Counted from the first letter of the stretch, positions 1-11,742 are shown. The stretch: DNA of 64,000 nucleotides from Crotalaria pallida (GCA_037953625.1 CM075656.1:90281001-90345000), one strand, 5' to 3'. Made by a program: numbers and translations. The notes: generated by a model not told the origin, from the sequence alone.

Positions 1-1
1 C

Positions 2-1916
2 TTGCCTCTTTATGATCCTTCTCTGTTCATGCCTATCTCTTGCTCTGGTTTGCTTGTTCAAGAGTGGGTGGAGTATTATGCTGTTGTGCTTGCTCATCTT
101 CGCTTCTTTGAGACCACTCGTAGCGATGCCCTTCCGCCTGACATTAGTATTGCATGCAGGGATCCTTATTACGCTCCTATTTCAAAGAAAGACTTGGCTC
201 GTGTAGGTATACCTTACCTTTGGTTTTTTATTATTTCATATATATTTTTTTTGTTATCCATATTTGCATTTCTTGTTATTCATATCTGCTGCTTGCTTTG
301 TGTTATTGCAGTTGAGTTGGCTGTTCCTGTGTTCGCCTCTGTTTCTAAAGAAAAGGGTGTTCCTGCTGCTGTGTCCAAGGCTAAGGGTAAGAGGTCTCTT
401 CCAAACTCCAAGGTTCCTGTTTCAGAAGTTTCTACTACCAAGGCCTCTGCAACCCCTTCCCCCAAAAAACAGAAGCGGGCCGCAGAAGCGAGCCCCGCTT
501 CCTCTACTAGACTCCTCTCTTCCTTGAGATTGCGCGCTCGCCCCACTGCCTCTGTTTCTGTCTCTGAATCAGTGGATTTGATTTATGATAGCGAAGATGT
601 TGAGAATGGTGGTCCTAATTCCACAGATTCTTCTAAGAGCGGTATTGATGGTTCCATAATTTCTCCTTCTGAGCATGAGATGTTGTTGGCAAAATTATCT
701 TCCTTGTCAGATGATGCTGTGTCGCCTAGCCCAAACTCTGATGTTGTTCCTAATGATCAAGTCTCTCATGATGTCATTCTTATGGACCAGGTGCATCTTA
801 ATGCACCATCTGCGCCGGTGCCTGATGTTGTTGCATCTCCTTCCTCTCCAATTGCAAAAGATGTTGAGGCCATAGGTACGTTTGCATCATACTTTCATAT
901 TTAATTTTATGCATTGTTATCCATTCTTCTCTGTCCTTTCATAATATTTTCTATTTCTTGTAGTTGTCGCCTCCGCTCCTCTTGCTATTGCCAATATCTC
1001 CCCTTTGCCGCTGGGTCAGTTGGAAGAAGTTATTTCTTCGCCTTCTACTCTGGAGGAGGGGCCCTCTCCGCCGGAGCGAGTAGTTCTGGACCTTGTGCCC
1101 TCTTCCCCCGTTGTTACTTGTGATGCTATTGCTTCCCCTCCTAAGTTTTCTTTGGATGGTATTGAGATCCTTTCATTTCCTCCCATGCCTTCAAATATTG
1201 GACCCGTTGCTGCTGCTGCTATTACAAGAAGAGTTGAGGCGAGCATTGTCGCCTCCGATCTTCATGTATCATGTACGTTTTTTCTTTTCCTTTCTCTCTC
1301 GCCTTCTTCTTCTCTCTTCCCCTTTCTCCTTTTTTTTAGATTTCTTTACTCCTTTTCTTCTTACATCTTTTTACATATCTTCTCTCTCTTTTTTTTAGTG
1401 CCTAAACCGTTGGGGTTCGAGTCTATGTTACCTGCAGAGGATGCGCTTTTGGTTCAAGCTTTCTTTGCTGCTCATCATGATGTGATTCCTCCTCCACCTT
1501 CGCTGCCGCTTCCTTTCCGTAAGCAAGGCTTCCGCCTTCTTGTTGAACTTCTGAAGCTTTTCAAGTCTTGTACTGCTGAGGAGTTGCTTTCTACACACAA
1601 AATCACCCTTCTCCAGTATCTTGCTTCGCTGCCGTTGTGTGGTTTCGATGGTGCTTGGTTCAAGAAGTTATATGATGCAGTGAAGTCTGTCATGACGTCT
1701 TTTGGTCCAGTTGCTACTAAAGCTAGGCGGGAGTCCAAGATTGCTTTAACGTCTCAAAAAGAAAATGTGTTGAAGGAAATTGCTCTTTTGGAGGGAAAGC
1801 TTAGAGACGCTCGCGGTCGCCTTGCTGAATTTGATCGTGACTTGGCAGTCCTTGAATCTGAAGACCAAGCTTATGCCACTGTTTATGTTGCACTGGCCTT
1901 TCTTGTCAAATTTTAG
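2..1916 (+). CDS. Partial multi-exon transposon-associated protein (5' end outside window)
   Basis: A spliced model keeps one frame through four exons: 2-206 (donor AG|GTATAC), 312-875 (donor AG|GTACGT), 964-1272 and 1399-1916, each acceptor following a T-rich tract and TAG or CAG. The first Met in the window is probably internal. Exon 2 is Ser/Pro/Ala-rich with a Lys/Arg patch (PKKQKR), disordered in character and possibly a nuclear signal. Exon 4 has a globular Leu/Phe-rich part and then a heptad-like helical stretch rich in Lys, Glu, Arg and Leu near the C-terminus, likely a coiled coil, ending at TAG 1914-1916. The style (low-complexity middle, C-terminal coiled coil, next to LTR pieces) resembles proteins carried by plant retrotransposons or plant-mobile-domain families, but no catalytic motif is visible and I do not recognise it firmly. 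A host gene remains possible. Confidence 0.45.
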
Positions 1917-2284
1917 TTTCCTTTTGTTTTGATAGTTCTGAATATGTACTTTTGGATATTAGCCTCCTGCACTGGTTATTACTGTTTGCATATTGACACT
2001 GGTTAGTCTGTAATGTTCTGGCAGTGCTTTACAATGTGAACCCAATCTTTTGAGCTTTCTTTATGACATGATGCGTTTTTTCCGCTTTCATGCTTTTTCT
2101 CTATAACTACAAATACCAAGTATTTGCATATCTGAATCACAAGTGGTTGGCCATTTCCACTTGGATTTATCTATCGCAAAGGCGGGGAACGACATCCAAT
2201 CGCACCTTTGGATTTTCTGTTATAACGTGCTCTTGCACGCTTATCTGTTTGTGCATACACGAATGTGCTCTTACACATTTTGGT

Positions 2285-2605
2285 GCTTTTACACAAATGT
2301 GCTCTTACACATATCTCTATCTGTGTTTTACACTAATATGCTCTTGCATATTTTCTTAGTGCTTTTACACAAATGTGCTCTTGCACATATCTCTGTCTAT
2401 GTTTTACACTAATATGCTCTTGCATATTTTCTTAGTGCTTTTACAAAAATGTGCTCTTGCACATATCTCTGTCTATGTTTTACACTAATATGCTCTTGCA
2501 TATTTTCTTAGTGCTTTTACACAAATGTGCTCTTGCACATATCTACCTCTGTATTGTACACTAATATGCTCTTGCATATTTTATCTAGTGCTTTTACACA
2601 GATGT
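2285..2605. repeat. 76-bp tandem minisatellite with palindromic cores
   Basis: About four units start with GCTTTTACA at 2285, 2361, 2437, 2513 and 2590 (spacing 76, 76, 76, 77). Each unit holds two short imperfect palindromes, TGTGCTCTTGCACA and ATATGCTCTTGCATAT. A weaker copy precedes the array from about 2227. It lies 3' of the partial coding region and upstream of the LTR-like DNA; such arrays are common in untranslated parts of plant Ty3 elements. Confidence 0.85.
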
Positions 2606-2619
2606 GCATAAGTTCCCTA

Positions 2620-2745
2620 AGTTGTCCCTCTTTTTTTTTTCTTTTTTTTTAATTATTTTTTTTTTTGCAGATGTTTCTCTCTTTTTTTTTCAATTCCTTT
2701 TTTTTTCAGCTGTCTCTTTTTTTTTTAGATTCTTTTTTTTAAGGG
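2620..2745. repeat. Poly-T rich tract
   Basis: Repeated runs of 8-12 T separated by a few bases. Read on the minus strand it is an A-rich leader next to the LTR-like sequence at 2822. No coding potential. Confidence 0.7.
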
Positions 2746-2805
2746 AATGGTCTCAGCGGGATTCAAGAGAAAGGGAATGTTTTCAATTTTTAAGGGAATG
2801 GTCCC

Positions 2806-3780
2806 CAGTGGAGTCGCCAATTGTTTTGGACCACTTTTTGTAAAAGAGGTTTAACAATAAATAATGAGATTCTAAGTTCGTAAGCTCGAGAGATGTATGT
2901 AGAAGTACAAAATCCATGCCTCCGTGGCTTGGAAAGAACAGATGAAGCATCATGAAGAATCATCGAGAGGATCGACCGGGGTACTCTTTATCCATGACAC
3001 TGGTTTGGGGATAATGAAGGAGTGGATATTATGACTCTGTTTTTTGGTTTTTTGTGTTTTGGGTTTAGATGGGTATTTAAGATGCTGAGGGTAGTGAAAA
3101 TATTGGAGTTCAGAGAGTTGGTGATGGGGGAAGTAATCTAGGTCTCATTTTTCTCTCTCTCGTTCTTTTCTTTTACTCAAAGGTTAAAATCCAAAATTCT
3201 ATTCATCCCAACATAACACTCTTCTCATCACTTTCTTCTCTAAGCCATCTTTTTTTCTTTCTTCTTTAAATTCTCCACTCATTGTAGTTCCCAAAGTATG
3301 TAAAATTCACTTCTTTCTTTTAACCACGGAAGACTTAACCAAACCCATATGGAAACATCCCTTTCACTATCTTTCCTTGTATTTTCCCAATGAAATTTGA
3401 CCTGGTATACTCTGAACACCCCTCTTTTCTCTCTCTTCCTTGTATCGCTCCTCCACTAACTGGTATGTCAGGTCCTTAGAAATAGGCAAAGCAGGCGGCT
3501 CTTCCTCTTCTCAACATCTCGCCCGCTCCTTAGAAATATGCAACGCTTCGCTCTGTCTTCTGCAACCGGAGCGAAGCTCTGCGCTCTGTCTTCAGGAAGC
3601 AACCCCTCCTGTAGAAATCTTTTCAATGGATCCCTCCAAGCTTTGCCTTCCGCTCCTGCTACTTCCTCCTTTCTCCTTGTACATCTTCTTCTCCTTCTTG
3701 TCTTCAACCTTAAACCAACGTCACAATGACACGTCCTTTTATTTTTATTTTATTGAATCTTCACTATAATGAGAAATAAA
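2806..3780 (-). mobile_element. LTR-like fragment 1 with PBS-like motif (Ty3/Ogre-type, minus orientation)
   Basis: On the minus strand the sequence reads TTGGCGACTCCACTGGGG at about 2804-2821, the kind of tRNA-Arg primer binding site I associate with Ogre/Tat retrotransposons, directly after a CA-ending LTR edge at 2822. The bases that follow (CAATAAAT, TTCGTAAGCTCGAGAGAT) match the same part of fragment 2 at 3908, so both are LTRs of one diverged family. The far end is not found and the copy is probably truncated; the right edge given is approximate. Confidence 0.45.
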
Positions 3781-3889
3781 CGTTGCTAAAGATGTTCAAC
3801 GAGCCTTGTATTTTGTTTATTTCTGGACTTTGGTTTTGTTCGCTTCCATCTGTCGCATCTCAATGTTCTTAGCTTCATACATACATCTC

Positions 3890-4733
3890 CCCAGCGGAGT
3901 CGCCAATTGTTTTGGACAAGATTTCCAAACAATAAATGTGAAATAATAGGGGTTCGTAAACTTGAGAGATTGAGCAGCAAATGAATATTAGAAACTAAAT
4001 GTTACCAAGAGGAGCTTGCTGGGGTGGCTTTGGTGGAGAGTAAGTGGATCAAATGCAACAGTATTTAGTGGGGAAGATGATGAGGAGCCTTAGATTTAGG
4101 ACTCTCTCCTCTCTAATCTCCTCCCTTTCTCCCTTTTCTCTCTATTTTTCTCTCACTCTTGCTGTCTTCTTTTTTTCTACTCTCTGTGTTTTTCTCCCGT
4201 TGGTTTTCCTTGCCTTTCCTTCTACTATCTCCCTCTTCTTATGCATTTTTCCTCTCTCTCACATCTCTATCACCTCTGCTCTTTCTCTCACCCTCTGCTC
4301 TGCTCCCTGCTCCTCGTACATACCAACGTCCCCTTTGAGGTAACTCATAGGAAATCCTTTTTTTTTTGAGTCAGGGACCAAAGACTCCTTTTTAGTGCAA
4401 GGAAGTCAATTGCTTCTCCATTAAGTCCCTTATGACCAGCTGCCCCCTAATCCCTATCCAAGGCTCGCTCTCCCAGCTGTTGCATAAGTCCCTTTCGAGG
4501 TTCGCTTCCCTCTTAAGGGCAGTATCCACTCAGAGCCAACCAAGCCACTTCCGCCTAGCAAGCTCCCAAACATCTCCTTTTTGTCCTGTCTCATCATCTC
4601 AGGTAACAGATCTTTTTAAAAGGAGATACTTTAACCAAGCTTCCTTCAGAAGCTTGCTTCCCTCAGCCCATTCCCAATTTCAATTGACTATTGGGCTTGT
4701 GGCCCAAATGATTTTCAAGACAGGATCCAAACA
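3890..4733 (-). mobile_element. LTR-like fragment 2 with PBS-like motif
   Basis: The LTR candidate runs from TGTTTTGGAC at 3908 to ATCCAAACA at 4733 (826 bp); its ends form a short inverted repeat (TGTTTTGGA with TCCAAACA). The PBS-like motif, minus-strand TTGGCGACTCCGCTGGGG, abuts its left edge, so the minus strand is the element's coding strand and this is its 5' LTR. Only about 110 bp of leader separates it from fragment 1. No gag or pol coding was found nearby. Confidence 0.5.
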
Positions 4734-4739
4734 AACGTA

Positions 4740-6700
4740 GACCAACTTGAAAAAGAAAAATGCTACTGGTAGATCAATTTTATCTATTTACTTGAACTAA
4801 CTCAATTTTACAAACTAAAACGAAAGATTGTAGTCATCCACAAGCTTTATATAACATGTTCATGTTGCATGGTTGTTTTAGCAATAGTGTTATGTAAATA
4901 TGTAGAATTGATATGGTAATATATGTTTATCTTATATGAAAAACAATTATTTCTATATATAATACAATTAAATATTAGTTCCAGATCTCAATTTTGAATA
5001 TTCATGTATCGCTGCTAGTTCTTTTAGGACTATTGCTGGCCTGGTAAAACAATCTGACACCCTGTAGCATGCCATGTTAAATTGCCAACTAAGAACCATG
5101 CTTGGAAATTTGTGTTTTGCCCATAGTTGCACTCTATATAACTTTCATCATTTGTACCTCTCAAATTCGAACTGCCTTTGTTATTTCTTCCCGGAACAAC
5201 AGTGGCCACGGTATCTCATCGGCATTCAACAATGTCTTCAGAAAGTAACTGTGTTACAATTTTTTTGACCCCACATCAGATATCAATATCTCATTTAAAG
5301 CTCTTTGATAATAATTTGCAATGGCATATTCTTTGACACAATGCCACGATGTATGTTTTACAAACGAGGGGCTTGCATTTTCTTTTTAATGTATTGCCCT
5401 TATTTTTATATTAGATGAAGAAAAAAATAAATGTAATGAGCATTCATTTCCCATCAGTATGGAAATTTATATAGCAATTCTATCCTTACTAATTCATTTC
5501 CCATCAGCATGGAAATTTATGTCATATTGCCATGCTACGATCGATAAAGAGATGGACCACACTTCACGGTACTTTACCCTATTCCTAAGAGGGCATCCAA
5601 AGTTGAAAGCCATAATATTATTTGTAAGGGCTATTATAATGTGCGGCTTATGTCACATCTCAAAAAATTTATACTATAAGGTAAAATTGTATGAAAATTG
5701 ATATAATTAATACTCATAAATTTTATAAATATTGTCATGTTATATTAAAGTTTTATTCTAAAATTGATTAACAATAAAAAAAATAGCTCAACAAATATTT
5801 AAATTATATCACATGTTATACGAGTTGACAATATATAACTTTTACCTATTTTTAATGTAGACTTAATTAACCAAGCCAAGTTTTTTTAACAAATGACATA
5901 TATAGGGCACACATTTGGAAAAAAAAAAAACATATAAAAGCTTTGAACCAATGTATTTAGGTCAATGGGAAGAGAATTGATTGGGAACCCCATTTAAGCA
6001 CTTGACTATAAGTAGCATTTTATAAGTTTTGCTAACCATTTTTTTAAAAGAACAATAGTGGAGGAAACAACAAGAAAGAAGAGTCAGCACCAAAAAAATA
6101 ATAGATGTAATAAATAATAAATATATAGTAGATTCAAAAATAGTAGACGAAAAAAGAAATTTACTTTTTTTCTCAATATCTTGTTAAAAAATTGAAAAGT
6201 CAAAGAAAATAAAAATTAATGAAATTCATTAATCACAAATAAAAACTATACATACTTGATTTATTATTTTCTTTTATTATTAGTGAATCACATATTTTTT
6301 TTCTTAATAATGTATTGTGTTTTTTCTTAATTACTCAATCATAAACATAATATATCGTTTTTAAGATGTTTGATTTTTTAATTTTACTTCGATTTGGAAC
6401 GTAACTTTTTTATATTTTTTTACAAAGATAATGAAAGGGATGGAGTAAAAAGTTGTGAAAATATATTTGGAAACTAAATTCACTACTTTTAATATTTTAA
6501 ATCTTTAGTTTTCCTATTCAACAACACTTTTTAACATCAAGTTTAAGGGTTGAGAATAAAAAAATCAAAATAAATTAAATATATAGTTTAGAAAAATTTA
6601 ATTAGAAAAAAAATCCTATATTTTTGAAGATTAACACTATGGAATATTTTTTGATTTTTCGAAGTTTTCTTCCGCAAAATAAATAAGAGTATAATCTTCC
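4740..6700. other. AT-rich intergenic DNA without a supported gene
   Basis: Only short open frames with no recognisable domain. A duplicated segment containing TTCCCATCAG and GGAAATTTAT occurs at about 5445 and 5494. Nothing else stands out. Confidence 0.6.
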
Positions 6701-6704
6701 CGTG

Positions 6705-6983
6705 TACTTCCTCTGGTTCATATGTAGTGTTTATAAAGTTTTTATCTCATGTTTCATATATATTCTTCTTTTACATAACTCAATACATAATTAATAGTAT
6801 TTTTCCCAACAAACCCTTATTTATCACACACTATTTTTCATTTTCAATATTTTTCTCTCTCTTCAATAATCATTATATGGAGGCATTAAAGTCAAATCAT
6901 CATAAATTCTTACATCATTTAACAATTTCTTAAAACTCGTGCATAACCTTAAAAAAAACATTACTTATGAAACAGAGGGAGTA
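6705..6983. mobile_element. MITE, family F
   Basis: TA then CTTCCTCTGGTTCATATG at the left; CTTATGAAACAGAGGGAG then TA at the right, forming an imperfect terminal inverted repeat. The interior (ACCCTTATTTAT, TCTCTCTTCAAT, TTACATCATTTA) matches the element at 10071-10661. No coding capacity. Confidence 0.7.
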
Positions 6984-7192
6984 GCATTGAGAGCTTACGC
7001 GATGACTCTCACGGCAATAAATATTTGTTCATCTTCTCTTGATCATAATTTTATGAAATAAAAATTGAGTTTTATTGGTTTATAATTGACAATGCAAAGC
7101 TTTTTACACCATCGATAATTTATTCACTATTTATTTACATTACTTTTATTTAAAAATCAATAATCATAAACTCACCCACAAATGTTAAATGA

Positions 7193-7476
7193 TACTTTCT
7201 CCGACTTAAATTATAAGCAAAAATAACTATTTTTACGTTTATCAAGGAGGTCGGTTGATTGTATTTAATTTTCTCAAATTTATAAAAATATAGAGGTATT
7301 TTATGAAAGTTGCATTGAGAACGAAATAAGAATTGAATAAGATAACAATTTTCTAATGATGTTTTAAGAAAGTGATATCGAGAATGAAATAAAATTTAAG
7401 AAACTTAGTTAGTTTTACCTATATTTTAAACCAAAAGAATAATGTTTTTTTCTTATATTTTAAACCGAATGGAGTA
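7193..7476. mobile_element. MITE, family A (Stowaway-like)
   Basis: TA-flanked; left end CTTTCTCCGACTTAAATTAT, right end TTAAACCGAATGGAG. The interior TTGATTGTATTTAATTTTCT recurs in the copies at 15103 and 38332. Confidence 0.75.
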
Positions 7477-7528
7477 AACTTACAATGTAAAGGTTAATGC
7501 ACAATTTATTTTCTCAAAATTAAACATA

Positions 7529-7809
7529 TACTTCTTCATGTCCCATTTATAAGACCCGGCCTTTTGGGTTTTTAATTTGGTCATGTTTATAAGACCTCTT
7601 TTTAATTTTCAATGACATTTAATTACTTTTTCCCAGTAACACTCTTATAAAGTCCAACACTTTTTAGATTTCTAATAATAATTATAGGAATAATTTTGAA
7701 AAAGTATATCAAATTTTCATTTTTCCAATGCCACTAACAAATTTATCCACTTTTATTGGTGAGAGTAAAAAACTCCGAAAGAATTTTATAAATAGGATCG
7801 GATGAAGTA
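7529..7809. mobile_element. MITE, family B (Stowaway-like)
   Basis: TA flanks; ends CTTCTTCATGTCCCATTTAT and ATAAATAGGATCGGATGAAG are inverted repeats. The interior contains AATAATAATTATAGGAATAA and a motif near TATATCAAATTTTCAT, shared with the other B copies. Confidence 0.8.
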
Positions 7810-8019
7810 AGATTATTTTTAAAAGGAATAATTAATCCTGAGAATTTTACAACGTAAATCTTTTTCAGCAACACTGCTGCTTCTGTTAGCAAAGTTGGTG
7901 TCGTTCCCATTTCTCTCGTTCTTATTCTGTCGGCCTCAGATAGCCGTTTCCTTATAGTCTTTTCATATAGCCGTTTCCCTATTCTAGTCTAGTCCAACCT
8001 TCTTGGTAGATGGAATAAA
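7810..8019. other. Spacer between MITEs
   Basis: Holds a short duplicated TAGCCGTTTCC motif (about 7942 and 7969). No gene seen. Confidence 0.5.
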
Positions 8020-8385
8020 TACTCCATATAAAAAAAGAAATCAGTATGTAGTTAATGGCTTTTTAGGTATTAACACACAGATCAAGAAGACGTTGATTAT
8101 TATAAATATTATGTATGGTTTATCTACGATGTTATTATTTAATCCTTATTGAAAATTGTAGTAGTATTTAATTTTTATTAGTATGTGTGTCCATTAATTA
8201 ATGTATAGTGATTTAGATATGAGAAAGAGATAAAAGTATAATGAATGATGAGTGAATGAAATGATTGAATTAGATTAAAATTGGGGAAAAAAATATGTTT
8301 ATGTATTGAAAATGTAAAAGGTCAAACATTGTGAAATAAGGAAAAAAAAAACTAAAAGGTCAAACTCAATGAAATGGAGGGAGTA
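8020..8385. mobile_element. MITE, family C, left end altered
   Basis: TA-flanked; right end CAATGAAATGGAGGGAG, left end CTCCATATAAAAAAAG. The interior GGTATTAACACACAGATCAA and GTCAAACATTGTGAAA match the copies at 13304 and 14639. The left terminal 40 bp diverge from the family. Confidence 0.7.
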
Positions 8386-8412
8386 TTGTAAGCGGTACGG
8401 AGTATTAGTTTT

Positions 8413-8684
8413 ATACTCTCTCCGTCCCTAATTATAAGACTCTTTTGACACTTTTATTTTGTCACTATTTATAAGACCTCATACCAATTTTCAATGATCA
8501 TTAATTACTTTTTTTCCACAAACGCCCTTATTTATTTAACATTTTTTTATTAATATTAATAGGGTTAATTTTGCAAATACACATAAAAAGTTCACATTTT
8601 TAATACAATTAACTAAATTAATCAATTTTTTTAATGGACGCGAAATCTCCCAAATGGGTCTTATAATTAGGGTCAAAAGGAGTA
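8413..8684. mobile_element. MITE, family D
   Basis: TA, CTCTCTCCGTCCCTAATTAT at the left; ATAATTAGGGTCAAAAGGAG, TA at the right. The interior ATGGACGCGAAATCTCCCAA is a family marker also near 16400. Confidence 0.8.
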
Positions 8685-8770
8685 ATATTTATTTATTTAT
8701 TTTTTAAATTAGTCTTATAAAATTAAAAATCCAACCAATTGATGCTTACACTACATATAACAATATTGTC

Positions 8771-8961
8771 GAACAAGAAAGCTCAGCACGGTTGGTAGAT
8801 GATTAGGTTATTTAAGTATGATGTAAGAGTTTCGATTCTTTTTATGGGTATGAAAAAAAACTTTGTTGATAAAGACAAAACTCACTTCAATGATCTTCAC
8901 GCCTCAAAGAGGATTGATATTCGGTTGTCAGCAGAAGGATACCCTTTATAAAAAAAAATAA
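8771..8961 (+). mobile_element. tRNA-derived SINE, type 1
   Basis: A tRNA-like head (GCTCAGCACGGTTGGTAGA, box A-like) is followed by a box B-like AGTTTCGATTC, a tRNA-unrelated body ending ATACCCTTTATAAAAAA, and an A-rich tail. It is flanked by AACAATATTGTC (8759-8770) and AACAACATTGTC (8962-8973), a 12-bp TSD with one mismatch. Two further copies lie at 18530 and 27095. Confidence 0.8.
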
Positions 8962-9002
8962 AACAACATTGTCATATATGTTTAGTTGATATGCCATTTA
9001 TC

Positions 9003-9287
9003 TACTCCCTCCGTCCCTAATTACAAGGCCCTCTTAACACTTTTATTTTGTGTATATTTATAAGGTCATTTACCAATTTTCAATGAGCATTAATTATTTT
9101 TTTCCACAAACACCCCTATTTATTTAACACTTTTTAGATTCCCAATAATATTAATAGGGGTAATTTTGAAAATACATATCAAAAATTCACATTTCCAATA
9201 CAATTAACTAAATTATTCCAGTGATTCCACTTTCTTAATAGACGTGAATCTCCCAAGAGGGTCTTATAATTAGGGACGGAGATAGTA
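9003..9287. mobile_element. MITE, family D, well preserved
   Basis: TA flanks; left end CTCCCTCCGTCCCTAATTAC, right end ATAATTAGGGACGGAGATAG, a near-perfect terminal inverted repeat of about 20 bp. No coding. Confidence 0.85.
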
Positions 9288-10070
9288 TTTAATTATGTGA
9301 AAGTGATTATTCTTTGGATCAGGAGGTATAAACTCTTGACCCTCACAATGTTCTTTTTAAGTGCATCGATGTTATCTATAAGTTATGATCAATATTTTTA
9401 ATTAATTGGTGATGATTCATTTTGTATCTAGTTTTTTTTTTAAGTAAAATTGAAATTAAAAAAAATAAGCAAAATGTATCTAATCACAAATAAGGTGACA
9501 AAAACCCCACTCATTTTGAAAAGATTTTGTTTAAATTTTTGTTTAGTTTATGTTTGGGCCAATTTTCATAGCATAAAAACTTATTTAGCTATTCTATCTA
9601 TGTTTTTTGTTAGCCCACATTATCCCCAATATTCCACCAAGAAGTGTCTTTACCAACGGATTTTTTTTTTTGAATCAAATCCACGACTACTAACATCTGA
9701 GTCTCATTCTTAAATCTTAGTTGGTTCCTTAATACTAAATGGGTCAACTCATGTGGAGGGCTATTATTTCTTTAAACAACAGAATGGATGACAATGATAC
9801 TTTAGGAGAACCGAGTTGGCATTTAAATATGGGTTATGCTAACAATGCCACAAAACAATGTTTAAATATTCCAAAACAATTAAGTAGGTTAACATTGGAA
9901 ACTTAAATTCAATATTTTTCGATAGATTAAATACATCGTTTTCAAGATAAAAATACCTATTTTACTTGCTTAAATAATGATCTCAGAATATTTGTTAACA
10001 ATTTCCTTTAAATATAAGGGTTAAATATAAATATGATAATTATCGTTATCAGTAATAATGTAATATTAGC
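9288..10070. other. Intergenic AT-rich DNA
   Basis: No gene or clear repeat seen. The longest frame (9450-9713, +) is low-complexity and shows no domain. Confidence 0.55.
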
Positions 10071-10661
10071 ACTGCCTCCGTCCATAAGTTATGACATTTT
10101 GAATATTTTTTTTGTCCCATAAGTCATGACCATTTAGAAATTCAAGACTCATTTATACTCCCTTAGTTCCTATTTAACTGTCCTTTTTTGGAAAAAATTT
10201 TTGTTTCTTTTTATATGTCCTTTTGATTACTTTAAGGTATAATAAATGCTATTTTCCATGTCTACCCCTATTTAATAGGGTATTGGTTTTCGTAAGTAGT
10301 GGAAGATAAGTAATGATTATAGAAAGAGAAAGGGTATAGTGGGTAAAAACATAATTAATGTATTTGAAATCTAAGTAATGATTGCATTTCTTAAAGAGCG
10401 TGTTTTGTTTGAAATAACAAGAATAAATAGGAACGAGGGAATACTTCTTTTTTTCAAACATACTCTTATTTATTGCATTCTCTTTTTCGTCACTCATTTC
10501 TTCATCTCTCTTCAATATAATTTTCATACATTTATTATTACTCTCTCCTTTTATTAAATGGGGTAATTTAATTAAATTATATCAAATTCTTACATCATTT
10601 ACTCATTTCTTAATCTGTGTGAAATTTCCAAAAAATCATAACTTATGGGATGGAGGGAGCA
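10071..10661. mobile_element. MITE, family F, interrupted by a family E MITE
   Basis: The left end CTGCCTCCGTCCATAAGTTA pairs with the right end TAACTTATGGGATGGAGGGA. The element is split at 10154-10443 by another MITE; joining the two sides gives about 300 bp, the normal size. The interior matches 6705-6983. Confidence 0.75.
10154..10443. mobile_element. MITE, family E, nested in family F
   Basis: TA, CTCCCTTAGTTCCTATTTAA at the left; AATAGGAACGAGGGAA, TA at the right. Same family as 27567 and 28070, and younger than the F element it interrupts. Confidence 0.8.
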
Positions 10662-10842
10662 ACAGAGAGTGGAAAACTTTTTTTTTTCAAATAAATCAAA
10701 ACACCCTTGACAAAGAAGCAACATAATCCTATATTTTTTCTTTTAAAGAATATAAAGAATTTAACTGATTTTACAATTTTTTTTATCACAGTATCAATTA
10801 CATTTTTTTCCCTTGGCATAAGTATCTATTTCATTTTAAATA

Positions 10843-11119
10843 TACTCCTTCCGGTCCAATTTATAAGACCTTTTTGGGGTTTTTCACTCCCATCAAGGAG
10901 AGTGGATAAATGTGTTAGCGGCATTGGAAATGTGAAAATTTGATATACTTTCTCAAAACTACCCCTATAATTATTATTGAAACTCTAAAAAGTGTTGACT
11001 TTATAGGGGTGTTAGTGAAAAGAAGTAATTAAATCCTATTGAAAATTGAAAAGGGGTCTTATAAATAGGACCAAAATGAAAACCCCAAAAGGGTCTTATA
11101 AATAGGATCGGAGAGAGTA
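10843..11119. mobile_element. MITE, family B
   Basis: TA flanks; ends CTCCTTCCGGTCCAATTTAT and ATAAATAGGATCGGAGAGAG. The interior, with TAATTATTATTGAAACTCTA, is the reverse of the 7529 copy. Confidence 0.8.
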
Positions 11120-11499
11120 ACATTTTTTATTTCTTTTGCTTGTTCTATGAACAACACAAAGTAAAGTATTACCCCATTACAATTGGAAAGCACAAAATAC
11201 CTCAAATCCCTCGTCGAGCTAGCCACTAGGGTAACAACATCAATGAAATTTAAGATTTGGATTGTTTAACATCAAATTTTTTAATTTGAATAATTTCATC
11301 TTTTATTTGAAAATACGAGTACTATTTACTTTCTTTATTTTTACATTATTTAATTAAATAAATAAAATAAATTACTCCAATTTTCAAGTATATTAAATAA
11401 AGTTATCAAAATTATAAAAATTTGAAATTGGAGAATCCAAACGATTAAATTAATGAGGTCACTAATCTATAACACCAAAACAAACAACAAAAGCAGCAA

Positions 11500-11712
11500 G
11501 CAACGAGCTTGGTTAAGTTGGTGTAAGGTCTCAGTTGAAATTTTGGAAATGAGACAAGAGTGCAAGTAGTCCGGGTTTGATTCTCACTAAAAACATCTCG
11601 CTGGGAGAGCAGTCACGCAGCTCGCTCCGGATTAGTCTCAATGACTCCATGATATTAAGGGTGTTCTTTAGAATACCGGTAGTTCCGCATGAAATTCGGA
11701 CCCAAAACAACA
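11500..11712 (+). mobile_element. tRNA-like SINE, type 2
   Basis: A box A-like GAGCTTGGTTAAGTTGG is followed by a box B-like GGGTTTGATTCTC about 55 bp later, then a body with TCTCGCTGGGAGA that recurs in the SINE near 18055. It lies immediately upstream of the PAC-protein promoter. The exact ends are uncertain. Confidence 0.6.
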
Positions 11713-11742
11713 AAAGCAGCATAAAATATGAGCATCAGTTCC

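Noticed and set aside
2285..2605. CRISPR-like array
   Set aside because: Units are directly tandem without unique spacers, and this is plant nuclear DNA.
11500..11712. Functional tRNA gene
   Set aside because: Box A and B resemble a tRNA, but there is no cloverleaf with paired acceptor and anticodon stems; the sequence fits a SINE head. The same holds for 8771, 17965, 18530, 27095 and 33985.
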